A stretch of 64,000 bases of DNA from JAZKFT01 sp965246935 (GTDB taxonomy: Bacteria; Bacteroidota; Bacteroidia; Chitinophagales; Chitinophagaceae). Position 1 is the first letter of the stretch; each line of letters starts with the position of its first letter. The position numbers and the translations under genes are program-made. Below the pieces are notes generated by a model. It was not told the origin of the DNA, searched no databases, and was given only the letters and a program-made list of their open reading frames with translations. Where the stretch lies: assembly GCA_965246935.1 (NCBI GenBank), contig CBDFGC010000027.1, positions 3,747-67,746 on the forward strand, given 5' to 3'. Below, one piece after another: positions 26,623 to 35,971 of the stretch.

Positions 26623-28710
26623 ATGCAGCAGGCAAAAGCCCAATACAATACCAGGATATTTTCTTGCAAAAAATTAATACCATCCCTAAAAACGGGTATG
26701 GTTGTATTGCTTATTATGTTGCTCATCAGCCCCTTTTCGTACGCACAACAGGAAAGAAGCTTTGAACTAAAAACTTCTTCCCTGGCTGATTCGGTACAGA
26801 TATTAGCACTGCTGGCAAAAGGCAACGAACTAAATGAAACAGCACCGGATAAAGCACTCTTCTATTTTACGGAAGCGTTGCAGAAAAGTAAGGTTATCAA
26901 CTATAAAAAAGGCGTAGTGCTGGCCATTACCAGGATAAGTTTCTGGCATTTCGGGAACGATATTGATGCTACCGTAAAAGAAGCCAGGCAGGGGATGCTG
27001 GTGTATGAGCAGGAGCAGATGGCAAACATAGAAATGAAAGCGGAACTGCACCTCGTTTTGGCAGAGGCGTACGACGAGAAAGGAATCAGGGACTCATCGG
27101 CATTTTATTATTACCTGCTGAACCGGGAAATAGAAAATAAGGCCATTACAAATCCTGATCTTACCATCCGGATTTATACCAAGCTGGCAATTTTCTGGAT
27201 AAATTTTAATTATGATATAGGTCCGAATGCAGAGAATGTGCAAACCCTGAAAAGTTTTGTGGAAAAAGCAAAAGTAGCCGCAGGGCAAATGAAGGATAGT
27301 GCAGATGCAAAGTCATCCGTTTACTTTTTACAGGGTGCATTTTTTCATGGCATTAAACAATTCGACAGTGCCAGGGCATACTATTTTACTTACCTGGCCG
27401 AAAGGGAAAAATTAAAAAAACTTTCTCTGCCCCGCAAAATTTCCACACTAACGAATATCAGCGATACGTATCTCCAGCAATCCAGGCCTGTTGAGGCTTT
27501 GAAGTACATTGAAGAGGTAGCACGAATTGGTAAAATACCGGAACAAAATAAATTTCTGGTATTCTATATTGCATTTAACGAATTACAGAGAGCCAAAGCT
27601 TTATACCAGCTAAAGCAATACACTGCCAGCATAGAATTAATTGAAAAAACCATTGAGAAACTAAAAACAACAGGCGAGCATTTGCGGGAGGAAGTTGTAG
27701 AAGCTTATAAAATATCTTCCGATTCCTACGAAGCAATAGGTCGGTTTGAAAAGGCGCTGCAGTATAAAAATACTTACCTGACACTGTACGACAGCCTGAA
27801 TAAAAAAGAGAAATTAGACATTATTCATGGCCTTGAAATACGGTACCGCATTTCGGAAAAAGATAAGGAACTGGCAGAACAGCAGCTTACCATTGCAGCT
27901 ATTCAGAATAAAGTGCGTACCCGTAATATCTGGATTATCAGTATATCAGCACTGATACTATTTTCAATGACCATTTTTACCATGTGGCGGCGGAAAAATA
28001 TTCACCGACAGAAGTTGCAGCAGGAGAAAATAAATAATTTTAATAATGAGATGGTCATTGCCAGGCTGAACGCTACCATTACCGGTGAAGAAAGGGAACG
28101 CAACCGGATTGCGGCCGAGCTGCATGATGGGATTGGCGGGTTACTGGCCGCTGCCAAAATGAATTTTGAATTAATAAAACCACGGGCTTCCGAAAACATC
28201 AGGCCCGATCTGGAGGACGGTATCCGCCTGCTGCAAAATGCTTCGGCTGAATTAAGAAATACAGCCCACAATTTATTTCCGGAAATATTAATACAAAACG
28301 GGCTGCTGGAAGCGATACAACATTTTTGTAAAAGCATTGGCAGTGATAAAAGCACGGCTATCCGTTTTCAAAGCACGGGCACACCGCATCGGTATAACCG
28401 TGAATTTGAGCTTTCCGTTTACCGGATTGTGCAGGAATTGGTGCACAATATTGTAAAACATGCTGCTGCTACCGAGGCATTGGTTCAAACCAGTTTTTAC
28501 GAAACCGGTATTGATATTACGATAGAAGACAATGGTGTTGGCATGCCGGAAAATGCGATAGAAAACCGGGTGGGAATCGGACTAAAAAGCATCGCCGCAA
28601 GAGCAAAAGCCATGAATGGGAAATTCGACATCCAGAGCAACCCCGGCCTCGGCACCAGCGCACATCTTGAATTTGTTTCGCCACCGGACAATACCATTGC
28701 AAATGATTAA
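26623..28710 (+). CDS. TPR sensor histidine kinase (NarL/LuxR-type partner)
   Basis: A 695-residue membrane kinase. A hydrophobic N-terminal segment (about 26-41) acts as signal or anchor. Tetratricopeptide-type helices fill about 50-420, a transmembrane helix lies at about 438-458 (IWIISISALILFSMTIF), a coiled segment follows, and then the HisKA_3 box with phosphoacceptor H501 (RIAAELHDGIGGLLAAAK). The ATPase domain has an N box near QELVHNIVKHA, G1 in IEDNGVGMP and G2 in GIGLKSIAARA. It phosphorylates the response regulator whose ATG overlaps its last codons (28703-28710). The signal is unknown. ATG 26623 is taken as the start. Confidence 0.9.
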   Translation: MQQAKAQYNTRIFSCKKLIPSLKTGMVVLLIMLLISPFSYAQQERSFELKTSSLADSVQILALLAKGNELNETAPDKALFYFTEALQKSKVINYKKGVVLAITRISFWHFGNDIDATVKEARQGMLVYEQEQMANIEMKAELHLVLAEAYDEKGIRDSSAFYYYLLNREIENKAITNPDLTIRIYTKLAIFWINFNYDIGPNAENVQTLKSFVEKAKVAAGQMKDSADAKSSVYFLQGAFFHGIKQFDSARAYYFTYLAEREKLKKLSLPRKISTLTNISDTYLQQSRPVEALKYIEEVARIGKIPEQNKFLVFYIAFNELQRAKALYQLKQYTASIELIEKTIEKLKTTGEHLREEVVEAYKISSDSYEAIGRFEKALQYKNTYLTLYDSLNKKEKLDIIHGLEIRYRISEKDKELAEQQLTIAAIQNKVRTRNIWIISISALILFSMTIFTMWRRKNIHRQKLQQEKINNFNNEMVIARLNATITGEERERNRIAAELHDGIGGLLAAAKMNFELIKPRASENIRPDLEDGIRLLQNASAELRNTAHNLFPEILIQNGLLEAIQHFCKSIGSDKSTAIRFQSTGTPHRYNREFELSVYRIVQELVHNIVKHAAATEALVQTSFYETGIDITIEDNGVGMPENAIENRVGIGLKSIAARAKAMNGKFDIQSNPGLGTSAHLEFVSPPDNTIAND

Positions 28711-29323
28711 GATAGCCATAACCGACGATCAGTCAATTGTACAGAACGGACTACAAAAAATATTGGAAAATGCGGCTGGTATTGCATTGTGTGGCATTTA
28801 TTCCAATGGTGGCCAGTTATTGGAGGGGCTTTCCGTTTTGCAACCGGATGTATTGCTGTTGGATATTCAAATGCCGGGGTTATCGGGCCTCGAAGTTGCT
28901 GCCATCGTCGGCAAAAAATACCCGGCTATTAAAATAATTGCACTTACTAATATGAACATTATCGTTCAGGTAAAAAAAATGCTGCAACTGGGGTGCGTGG
29001 GTTATTTGCTGAAAGACACCAGCCCCGAAACCCTGATCCTGGCTATTGAAACGGTGTATGAAGGCGGGCAGTATTTATCGGAAGATATACGGACAGAAAT
29101 TCAACAGCAACAGGCTGGCATTGTACTAAAACCGCAGGTAACCCGGCGGGAAAAGGAAATACTGAAATTAATTGTAGATGAATACACTAACCAGCAAATA
29201 GCCGACACATTGTATTTGAGCTTGCGCACGGTTGAAAATCACCGGAATAATCTGCTGCAAAAATTAAACGTAAAAAATACAGCCGGGCTGGTAAAGATAG
29301 CGCTGACGGAGGGGCTGATTTAA
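28703..29323 (+). CDS. NarL/LuxR-family response regulator
   Basis: A 206-residue two-component regulator. The receiver domain has the acidic pocket D8/D9, phosphoacceptor D54 (LLLDIQMPG) and the conserved Lys in GYLLKDTSPE. The C-terminal LuxR-type helix-turn-helix is LTRREKEILKL-like, followed by NQQIADTLYLSLRTVENH. ATG 28703 is chosen because it opens the canonical receiver start (MIKIAITDDQ) and overlaps the kinase stop; an earlier in-frame ATG at 28616 would only add residues read from the kinase gene. It probably acts as a dimeric activator; its targets are not visible. Confidence 0.92.
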   Translation: MIKIAITDDQSIVQNGLQKILENAAGIALCGIYSNGGQLLEGLSVLQPDVLLLDIQMPGLSGLEVAAIVGKKYPAIKIIALTNMNIIVQVKKMLQLGCVGYLLKDTSPETLILAIETVYEGGQYLSEDIRTEIQQQQAGIVLKPQVTRREKEILKLIVDEYTNQQIADTLYLSLRTVENHRNNLLQKLNVKNTAGLVKIALTEGLI

Positions 29324-29568
29324 AAAGGCAACCAAGTAGCGGAAAGGCTATAGGGATATAAAGTAAAAGTAGAAAGCCTCAGATAAGCATAATGATCGGG
29401 ATTAGTGTAATATTCAAAGGAAATGGAGCCTGGTAAAAGAAAAGAAAAATATCTTTTATCTGTCACACACTACCAATTCAAAATAATAATCGAACAAATT
29501 CCCGAAGAATCTGCCTGTCATCCTAATTGTAGCACAGCTTTTGAAATGTTTCCCAAAAAACCATTATT

Positions 29569-30267
29569 ATGGCAAATGAATCATGGCAGTTATTGGACAA
29601 TTCTGCTAAAGAAAAAAATATCAGTGAAAACGAACGCATGTTTTCCATGGCTGGTGGGGCATTGCTTGCCGTTTTTAGTCTTAGCCGGCTAAAAAGCCAT
29701 CCGGTTAAATCGCTTTTAAAAGCAGCTATTGGTGGCTATCTGTTATACCGGGGATCAACCGGCCACTGCCCGGTAAATGAAGTTATTGGTCGAAATACCG
29801 CAGATGTAGATGAAAAGGCAGCAAGGGCCATTACCATTAAGGAAACAGTAGTGGTAAACCTGCCTAAAGATGAAGTGTACCGGTTTTGGCGTAAACTGGA
29901 AAATTTGCCATTGTTTATGAAACACCTGAAAAAAGTAGAAGAAACCTCTGAAACCAAATCTCATTGGGAAGCACAGATTAATGATGTGGTAGGTAAGCTG
30001 GAATGGGATGCGGAGATTTTAGATGAGCGGGAAGGCGAATATATCAGTTGGGCGTCGGTACCCGGCGCTTCTATAGAAAATGCAGGCGAAGTACGATTCC
30101 AAAGTGCACCCGGCGATTTGGTAACTGAAGTGTATGCTACTATTACCTATAACCCGCCGGCAGGCCCGTTGGGCGCATTAGCAGCTAAAATATTGAATGG
30201 CAAATTTTCCGCTATGGTACGGGAGGATTTGAAAAGATTTAAACAAGTAATTGAAACAGGCAAATAA
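29569..30267 (+). CDS. SRPBCC (polyketide cyclase/dehydrase-like) membrane protein
   Basis: A 232-residue protein in two parts. The N-terminal 75 residues (FSMAGGALLAVFSLSRL, AAIGGYLLYRGSTGHCPV) resemble the DUF2892/YgaP-type membrane anchor. The remainder is a SRPBCC lipid-binding fold: AITIKETVVVNLPKDEVYRFW, LPLFMKHLKKVEE, EYISWASVPGASIENAGEVRF. Such fusions are common in Bacteroidota and often appear with stress genes, but the ligand is unknown. It stands alone. The 245 bases before it (29324-29568) hold no gene I can support, and a terminator follows at 30321. Confidence 0.85.
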   Translation: MANESWQLLDNSAKEKNISENERMFSMAGGALLAVFSLSRLKSHPVKSLLKAAIGGYLLYRGSTGHCPVNEVIGRNTADVDEKAARAITIKETVVVNLPKDEVYRFWRKLENLPLFMKHLKKVEETSETKSHWEAQINDVVGKLEWDAEILDEREGEYISWASVPGASIENAGEVRFQSAPGDLVTEVYATITYNPPAGPLGALAAKILNGKFSAMVREDLKRFKQVIETGK

Positions 30268-30320
30268 CAGATGTTTTCCGACTCATAATCTGTTGTTGAA
30301 ATATTAGTTGTTCCATAGTG

Positions 30321-30358
30321 AAGGATGGTTTCGCTTACTGCGGTGCCATCCTTTTTTA
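30321..30358 (+). terminator. Terminator after the SRPBCC gene
   Basis: AAGGATGG and CCATCCTT pair, with a smaller inner stem, and the stem is followed by a T6 run. It is a good intrinsic terminator about 55 bases after the stop codon. Confidence 0.75.
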
Positions 30359-30384
30359 TTAGGCACATGATTCTGAAAATTCTG

Positions 30385-30692
30385 CCGAAATAAATTTGTT
30401 ATTTACGTCGCAGTAATGTCTTTATTTTTTTGAATACGTCCGGTATAGGCGCAGGACTCTGTCCTGTGTCTATGCGTTATTTATTTCGCCTCCACAACAA
30501 AATTTGCTGATACACTGCAACTGCCGGAATAGTTAGGAATTTCCGAACATACCTGTAACATGCGTTAATTTTAATGAAAAGTTACGCATAGGCACAGGAC
30601 AGAGTCCTGCGCCTATGCGTTAGGAAATTTCTGTTGCAACAAATTAGTTATTTGTTTTGCAATAGCTTCTTTATTTTTTTGAATACGTCCTC
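30385..30692. repeat. Pair of REP-like palindromes flanked by a gene-end duplication
   Basis: Two palindromes of one family lie in opposite orientation: 30445-30475 (GGCGCAGGAC/GTCCTGTGTC) and 30583-30620 (GCACAGGAC/GTCCTGCGC). They are flanked by an imperfect direct repeat of about 52 bases: 30385-30441, and 30637-30692 inside the 3' end of the glycosyltransferase-like gene. Both copies end with the identical CTTTATTTTTTTGAATACG. The arrangement resembles a BIME (paired REPs) that was inserted with, or caused, duplication of the gene end. Confidence 0.7.
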
Positions 30693-31475
30693 TTTACGGG
30701 GCTTCGGCTTTCCATCATGAGTTAGCTTATTTTCAAAATGATACTGCAAAGCATCCGCATATTTCTGCTGATGGTGTTGTCTTAGTTCTGTTATATATGG
30801 TAAAATATTTTCACCCAGCATTCCATTTACTGAAACCGTATGATACGCACTTCTTATAATACCTTTCACATTTTGATTAATGGAAGGTTGACCATTTTCT
30901 GCAAAATAATCGGCCTGATAAATAACGGGGTTTAGCTTCTTTAAACGCTTTGTTCCTTTTCTTTCATTACGCCAGGGATGCTCGTTTTTATATAACTGGT
31001 TCATCAAAAAATCCTTATTCCAAAGCGTAACCTGGTGGCTCATTAAATAGTCAGATGCAGCATTATCAATTTCTGCCATATTAAATCCTTCAATAAAGTA
31101 ATTTGTTTCACGTGTAGTATAAACATCGGAGCTATGCAGTTTTACCTGCTGCCAGTGATTAGCTATTGTCAATTCAAATAGTGCATTGAAAAAATTTTTA
31201 CTTACTTTTTTATTCAGCCACATATCCTCCTGAAAGTACAATATGTAATCTTCCTGTATTTTATTTTTTAATAGAACCAGTAGCCTGTCTGCCCAGGCGC
31301 CTTTGCCTGATTGAATGGTTGTAAAATTCTTAATATTTGTATCAAGTTCCTCTGTTGCAAAATAGAGTTTACAATTAATCCCAAAATCCCAGTAGGTATT
31401 AAAAAAGTATTCAAACCCTTTATACAAGAACTCGTACCGGTCACAGGAATGAACTAATAAGGCAACGTGTTTCAA
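30648..31475 (-). CDS. Glycosyltransferase-like protein
   Basis: A 275-residue cytoplasmic protein opening with KHVALLVHSCDRYEFL and including YILYFQEDMWLNKKV near residue 95, where an acidic pair follows a hydrophobic strand, as in the metal-binding DxD region of GT-A glycosyltransferases. FNMAEIDNAASDYLMSHQVTLW follows, and the C-terminus is Lys-rich. I read it as a putative sugar transferase, but I cannot name the family or the acceptor. It is monocistronic, with the next minus-strand gene 29 bases upstream in transcription order (31505). Its last 50 or so bases are duplicated downstream beyond a REP pair. Confidence 0.6.
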   Translation of the reverse strand: MKHVALLVHSCDRYEFLYKGFEYFFNTYWDFGINCKLYFATEELDTNIKNFTTIQSGKGAWADRLLVLLKNKIQEDYILYFQEDMWLNKKVSKNFFNALFELTIANHWQQVKLHSSDVYTTRETNYFIEGFNMAEIDNAASDYLMSHQVTLWNKDFLMNQLYKNEHPWRNERKGTKRLKKLNPVIYQADYFAENGQPSINQNVKGIIRSAYHTVSVNGMLGENILPYITELRQHHQQKYADALQYHFENKLTHDGKPKPRKEDVFKKIKKLLQNK

Positions 31476-31504
31476 TGAGATCGTTTACTATTTTCTGGCT
31501 TACA

Positions 31505-32545
31505 TTATTTTCCGCCGGTAAATGCTTCTGTAAATTTTTCTATCTGTGCATTCGAAATGGAGTTCGTTCCTTCGTCCACAACAATACGGTAACGGAACGT
31601 AACCGACTCACCCGGTTGAAGTTGTAAATTTTTGGCCGACTTTCCGTTGGTAAATATCTTTTCGCCTAATGGGTTTGCTGCAAATAATCCATAGCCCCGT
31701 GCATGCCAGAAAGTAGGGTAATTGGGGTTTTGCGGATGGTCGATGATGACGACGCTCACAGAATCATTTCCCATTTTGCCATACACTTTGCACCAGGCAC
31801 CACGGGTGCTCCAGGCAGAATCGCCCATTTTACCTTCAGAAGTGATATAGTTACCATTAGCCACTTTATCAGTCCCTCCTTTTACAATCGTTACGTTTCC
31901 TTTATTATCTGTAAATTTCTGATCCTGTGTAGTAGGTATTTGTAACTCATGGGCCAGCCTCATACCCAGCATGCCATCTTTGGCGTCGGTAAACAACACG
32001 TCTGTTTTCGCTTTTAGAATAGTAACCCGGTCTATTATGCGCTTGTGACCTTCCTCACTAAATTCCAGCCTGGTATTTTCCTCCAGTAAGGTTTCATTTT
32101 TCTGGTTCGTCCAGTTGGCATGGTAGGCAATTACACCGGTTTTTCCGCTTTTGGTTTCCAGAATTTTATCTGTTTTAATCCAGCCATATAAATTCTTTTT
32201 TTCCTGTGGGATGGCGTACGAATTATTCCAGAAGTCTAAACCATTCACGTTTTCAAAATTGAACCAGATACCAATGTGATGCGGATGGTCGGTGGGGTCG
32301 CCGGGTTTGGGATTGAGTGGAAAGCCACGTGTTACATCTGTACCACTGATGGTAACGATTGGATATAGCACCGGCTTTTCCAGCGTATCGGGGTACAGGA
32401 AACTGGTAAAAAGCTGCTTGTTGATGGTGACAAAAATCTTTTTTGCATTTGCATCTTTGAAAACAGAGACCATCCCGGTTTTTTGTGCAGTGGTTGCTGT
32501 GGAAATAACGGACAGTATCGATATAAACAAATTTCTTAATTTCAT
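31505..32545 (-). CDS. PmoA-family (DUF6807) secreted protein
   Basis: A 346-residue protein with a signal peptide (about 1-20, ISTATTAQ). The family core is visible as LYPIVTISGTDVTRGFPL, then DHPHHIGIWFNFENVNG and later DSVSVVIIDHPQNPNYPTFWH plus ARGYGLFAANPLG. The name PmoA is historical; these proteins are not methane monooxygenase and are common in Bacteroidota genomes near carbohydrate-degradation and Gfo/Idh/MocA genes, as here (34082-35437). A carbohydrate-active beta-sandwich role is likely, but the reaction is not known to me. Confidence 0.85.
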   Translation of the reverse strand: MKLRNLFISILSVISTATTAQKTGMVSVFKDANAKKIFVTINKQLFTSFLYPDTLEKPVLYPIVTISGTDVTRGFPLNPKPGDPTDHPHHIGIWFNFENVNGLDFWNNSYAIPQEKKNLYGWIKTDKILETKSGKTGVIAYHANWTNQKNETLLEENTRLEFSEEGHKRIIDRVTILKAKTDVLFTDAKDGMLGMRLAHELQIPTTQDQKFTDNKGNVTIVKGGTDKVANGNYITSEGKMGDSAWSTRGAWCKVYGKMGNDSVSVVIIDHPQNPNYPTFWHARGYGLFAANPLGEKIFTNGKSAKNLQLQPGESVTFRYRIVVDEGTNSISNAQIEKFTEAFTGGK

Positions 32546-32865
32546 TCAAAAATATTTTACAAATTAGTAATTACTGCTTGTTTTGAAATTGCTGCTATTA
32601 ATGTAGAGGCTGTTTAGTATTTCAATAAATGAAACCAATAGGCACATAGGACACATAGAAATACAAAAATACAAGGCGCTACGTTTAACAAAGGCCACAT
32701 CAGAGAATCTTAAAGAGTCTAATATTCTTCATTTAAAGTTCACTTGTGAAAATGCTGAACAGCTTTATGCTGTACAAATGAGTAACTACAAAAGCTTAAT
32801 AGCTTTCCAAAGCAAGTTGTATAATTCTTTTCCAGTTACAAATGTCCTGTTTGTAAAGGCTAAAT

Positions 32866-33771
32866 TTACTTAGCTAAAACTTCATTTAATTTTTTCTCCA
32901 ATGCCTCAAACTTGTTTTTCAATTCATCATTTTGCTTTTTTAATTTTTCTATCTGTGCCTGCTGTTCCTGTATCGCTCTTACGGCTACAACGCCGATGCC
33001 TGCATAACTCATCGCATGCGGGTTTTCTATGCCTTTGGGGTCAGGGTTTGGATTTACAAATACCAGTTCAGGAAACAATTCTTTTACTTCCTGTGCAATA
33101 AAGCCATAGCTTTTTTCGTGACGGCTGTTATTCATTTTGTACTCAAATATTTTTGGTTGCAACTGCAACAGTTTTGTAAGTGTTGGCGGCATGGTTTCTA
33201 TGTTGTCTTTTAAGCGTCTGTCGGAGTATGAAACATAGTCACCGGTTGGCCTGAAGAACCCTACGTTACTGCCATTGCATCGCAAATACATCACTGCATA
33301 ATCTGTGGATGCTGTGTATCCGGCCCTAAATTCCCAATTGGTTCCGGAACCGGCTTCCTGCAAATAAATACCTGTACCACCTGCCTGCTTTACGCTTAAA
33401 GTATAAGGAGCATTATCAAGGTTAATTCCAAAAAATCCACCTCCCCCGCTGTTGCTTACCAATACCTGTTTGTTGCCCCAGATGCTGAATAGCAGGTTGG
33501 ATGAGAATGCCCCCGTGCCGGCATAAAACCTGTGCACAGCAGAGGTGCCATCTACCTGGTAGCGTAGCGTACCGCTGTTGATGCCAAAGCCATAATATTG
33601 ATGGTCGTTATTACTGGTTTCCCACATTACAATTTTACGGTTAAATAAAATATTGTCAAATTGCAGGTTACCATTTGGGTTGGGATTATTGATACCAACA
33701 TTTTGAGAAAAGATACATATGTCAAAAAATAAGCAGCAGTAAATAAGGATGGTTAATTTTTTCATGATCAT
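32866..33771 (-). CDS. Tail-fibre-domain (peptidase S74 chaperone) secreted protein
   Basis: A 301-residue protein with a signal peptide (about 1-24). Residues about 25-180 are Gly/Asn-rich beta structure. The C-terminal part is the intramolecular chaperone domain: SYSDRRLKDNIETM with the S-D cleavage-type motif, KSYGFIAQEVKELFPELV, then a coiled coil (about 265-301, QAQIEKLKKQNDELKNKF). In phage tail spikes this domain drives trimer folding and cuts itself off; in Bacteroidota it occurs on surface proteins. The gene starts at MIMKK or MKK two codons on. The 300 bases between it and the PmoA gene (32568-32865) hold nothing I recognise. Confidence 0.85.
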   Translation of the reverse strand: MIMKKLTILIYCCLFFDICIFSQNVGINNPNPNGNLQFDNILFNRKIVMWETSNNDHQYYGFGINSGTLRYQVDGTSAVHRFYAGTGAFSSNLLFSIWGNKQVLVSNSGGGGFFGINLDNAPYTLSVKQAGGTGIYLQEAGSGTNWEFRAGYTASTDYAVMYLRCNGSNVGFFRPTGDYVSYSDRRLKDNIETMPPTLTKLLQLQPKIFEYKMNNSRHEKSYGFIAQEVKELFPELVFVNPNPDPKGIENPHAMSYAGIGVVAVRAIQEQQAQIEKLKKQNDELKNKFEALEKKLNEVLAK

Positions 33772-33829
33772 TTTTTTGTAGCGTATTCAAATGTATGATA
33801 GCATTGTTTCCTCATACCTGCCGCCTCAA

Positions 33830-34081
33830 CACCTCATCCCCGGCCCTTCTCCACGCGGTGGAAAAGGGTGCCTCTGCGGAACTTTCCATACGCTTGTCTA
33901 CCAGCAGGTTCAAGCCATCTGAGCTTTACTAATTGCCTTTGGGCTGCGGATTCTTGCTGTCCGAATCTTGCGAACTGTTTTGAAGAAATGATCTTTTTGA
34001 ACCCGCCGTTATTTTTTGTGAATCATGCTGGAAAGAGGCACCCCTCTCTGGCTAAAGGCCGGAGAGGGGCCGGGGGTGAGA
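33830..34081. repeat. Inverted repeat element ending at a stop codon
   Basis: The left arm ACCTCATCCCCGGCCCTTCT (33830 on) pairs with the right arm near 34052-34078 (GAGAGGGGCCGGGGGTGAG). A second inner pair is GGGTGCCTCT and AGAGGCACCCCT. The 250-base unit has no coding potential and its right end touches the stop codon of the oxidoreductase gene (34082). It looks like a MITE-type or REP-type sequence that has decayed in the middle. Confidence 0.6.
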
Positions 34082-35437
34082 CTAATACTTAAATGCTTTT
34101 CCGTTCGCCATAATCTCCTGCTTGCTTTCATCAAAGGTTACTTTGGCGCCGGTATGCACAGCCGCATTTGTCATAATGGTGGCAATGGAATGGCTATAAC
34201 CAGCTTCCACGGGTGCATGTGGCTGTTGGCGGCTGCGCACACATTCCATCCAGTTGCGTACATGATTGGAGGTAAGCACATCTCCACCGGTATTTGCTGA
34301 TGCTACCACTTTTTCGGTGTTAGCTAAACTTGTTTCCGGTAGTAGATTTGGCTGCATGTTCATAGCAGCAGCAAGATTTTTTGTTAGTCCTCCTTTGGGA
34401 GAAACTTTATTGGTATCAAGGTTTAATTCGCCGCCATTGGAATAATAAATTTCAGTAGGATGCTCATCGCCATTATGCATACGAGAGCCAAACGTAACCT
34501 GGAAACCCTGGCTCATATCATCCAATGGGCCATAGTCGAAAACGGCAGTAATAGTGTCCCAGTTTCTTCTTCCGTCTTTCCACATATATATGCCGCCATT
34601 TGCTACTACACTGCGTGGATGCTGCAGACCTGTAAACCAATGCACCGTATCAATCTGGTGGCTCATCCATTGACCGGGCAGGCCCGATGAATAAGGCCAG
34701 AATAAGCGAAATTCCAAATATTTTCTGGCATCAAAATTTTCTTTCGGACGGTTCATTAAAAACCTTTTCCAGTCGGTATCTTCTTCCTTCAGCAGCGGCA
34801 CCACGGCAGGCCTGCGCCAGCGGCCTGGCTGATTTACATTCCATGTTAATTCAACCATTGTAAGTTGCCCAAACTTGCCCGATCTTATAAAATCATTTGC
34901 TGCATGATAGTTTGCACCGCTCCTTCTTTGCGAGCCGATCTGTACAATCCGGTCTGTTGCTTTAATACCTTTCAACGCTGCACGTGCATCTTCCATTGTT
35001 TCTGCAAATGGCTTTTCGCAATACACATCGCACCCGGCATTTACGGCTTCCAGCGCATGGTTCGCATGTTGAAAATCGGCGGTACTAACAAACACGGCAT
35101 CCACTAATTTTTTGTCATACATCTCCTCATTGTTGCGGCAGGCAACTACGTCATGTTCCATTTTGTCTTTCCAAACAGCGGCGCCTTCTTCCCTACGTTT
35201 ATTCCAGATGTCCGATACAGCCACCAGGTCAAAATTCAGTTCCTTGTAATGGTTCATAAAACTGGGTATATGGGAGCCTTTATGACGGTCGGAAAAGCCA
35301 ACCACTCCTACCCTCACCCGATCGTTGGCGCCAATAATACGTTTGTAACTTTTGGCACTCCATCCGGCTTTGGCAACCAATAGCCCGGCTCCGGCCATGC
35401 CGGCTTGTTTAATGAAATAGCGACGTGAATTTTGCAT
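34082..35437 (-). CDS. Gfo/Idh/MocA-family oxidoreductase, exported
   Basis: A 451-residue NAD(P)-binding oxidoreductase. The N-terminus has a twin-Arg-like signal (SRRYFIKQAGMAGAGLLVAK), common to this family in Bacteroidota, so it acts in the periplasm or is membrane-attached. The Rossmann domain starts VRVGVVGFSDRHKGSHI, with the dinucleotide loop changed from the usual GxGxxG. EKP is at residues 141-143 (YCEKPFAETMEDA), and the substrate domain follows with MSHQIDTVHWFTG. These enzymes oxidise or epimerise sugars or inositols and often sit beside PmoA/DUF6807 genes. The substrate is unknown. Confidence 0.87.
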   Translation of the reverse strand: MQNSRRYFIKQAGMAGAGLLVAKAGWSAKSYKRIIGANDRVRVGVVGFSDRHKGSHIPSFMNHYKELNFDLVAVSDIWNKRREEGAAVWKDKMEHDVVACRNNEEMYDKKLVDAVFVSTADFQHANHALEAVNAGCDVYCEKPFAETMEDARAALKGIKATDRIVQIGSQRRSGANYHAANDFIRSGKFGQLTMVELTWNVNQPGRWRRPAVVPLLKEEDTDWKRFLMNRPKENFDARKYLEFRLFWPYSSGLPGQWMSHQIDTVHWFTGLQHPRSVVANGGIYMWKDGRRNWDTITAVFDYGPLDDMSQGFQVTFGSRMHNGDEHPTEIYYSNGGELNLDTNKVSPKGGLTKNLAAAMNMQPNLLPETSLANTEKVVASANTGGDVLTSNHVRNWMECVRSRQQPHAPVEAGYSHSIATIMTNAAVHTGAKVTFDESKQEIMANGKAFKY

Positions 35438-35760
35438 GGCAGCAATTTTATTTTAAGTTGAAGTAGAAAAAGGAGCTAACGGCAGCTCACCTTTCAAATG
35501 TAACAGATTTCAGGCAACCCACCATCTACTGAGATTTGAGCATTTGTTTTTGATTTTATTGATTAGTTGCAGCGTTCTTTTCTTGTTGTTTCCTGGTGTG
35601 TTGCGTCCATGTTTTATAGGGCGTTGTACCCATGTTTCGAAGGGCATTGCCCTATGCTGGTGTATGGCTGCCCTCCCGGACGAACGGGACTGGCTTCAGG
35701 GCGAATACATCAAGATTTTTGCACAATGCCTTTCGCTTATCTTCTGATTTCTAATTTTCG

Positions 35761-35936
35761 GGACTTTTTGACTTCTGGTCTTCCTGTCTTACGGGCTTCC
35801 CCACTTTCTGTCTTTTGCACTTTCTGTCTTTCCGGCTGTTAACTGCCTACTGTTGACTACTGATTGCTGGCTGCCGACTGCTGACTATTGCTTACTGCCT
35901 TACGGTCTTTCAGACTTCCCGTCTTCCCGACTTCGT
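35761..35936. repeat. Pyrimidine-rich degenerate short repeats upstream of smc
   Basis: A run of imperfect copies of GACTTCC/GTCTTCC/CTGTCTT (for example TTGACTTCTGGTCTTCCTGT, and CAGACTTCCCGTCTTCCCGA just before the promoter). In reverse complement these are GGAAGTC-type units, the same family that stands downstream of rpmH and inside rnpA. The larger gene-free stretch 35438-35971 holds nothing else that I can support. Confidence 0.55.
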
Positions 35937-35941
35937 TTGTC

Positions 35942-35949
35942 TATATTTG
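35942..35949 (+). promoter_or_regulatory. Bacteroidota -7 promoter element of smc
   Basis: TATATTTG fits TAnnTTTG exactly and lies 23 bases before the GTG start of smc. A -33 element is not distinct. Confidence 0.5.
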
Positions 35950-35971
35950 CCCCCCTAACTAAATTTAATAA

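Noticed and set aside
33901..34022. Short plus-strand open frames between the S74-domain gene and the oxidoreductase gene
   Set aside because: They lie inside a decayed inverted-repeat element and have no features of a protein.
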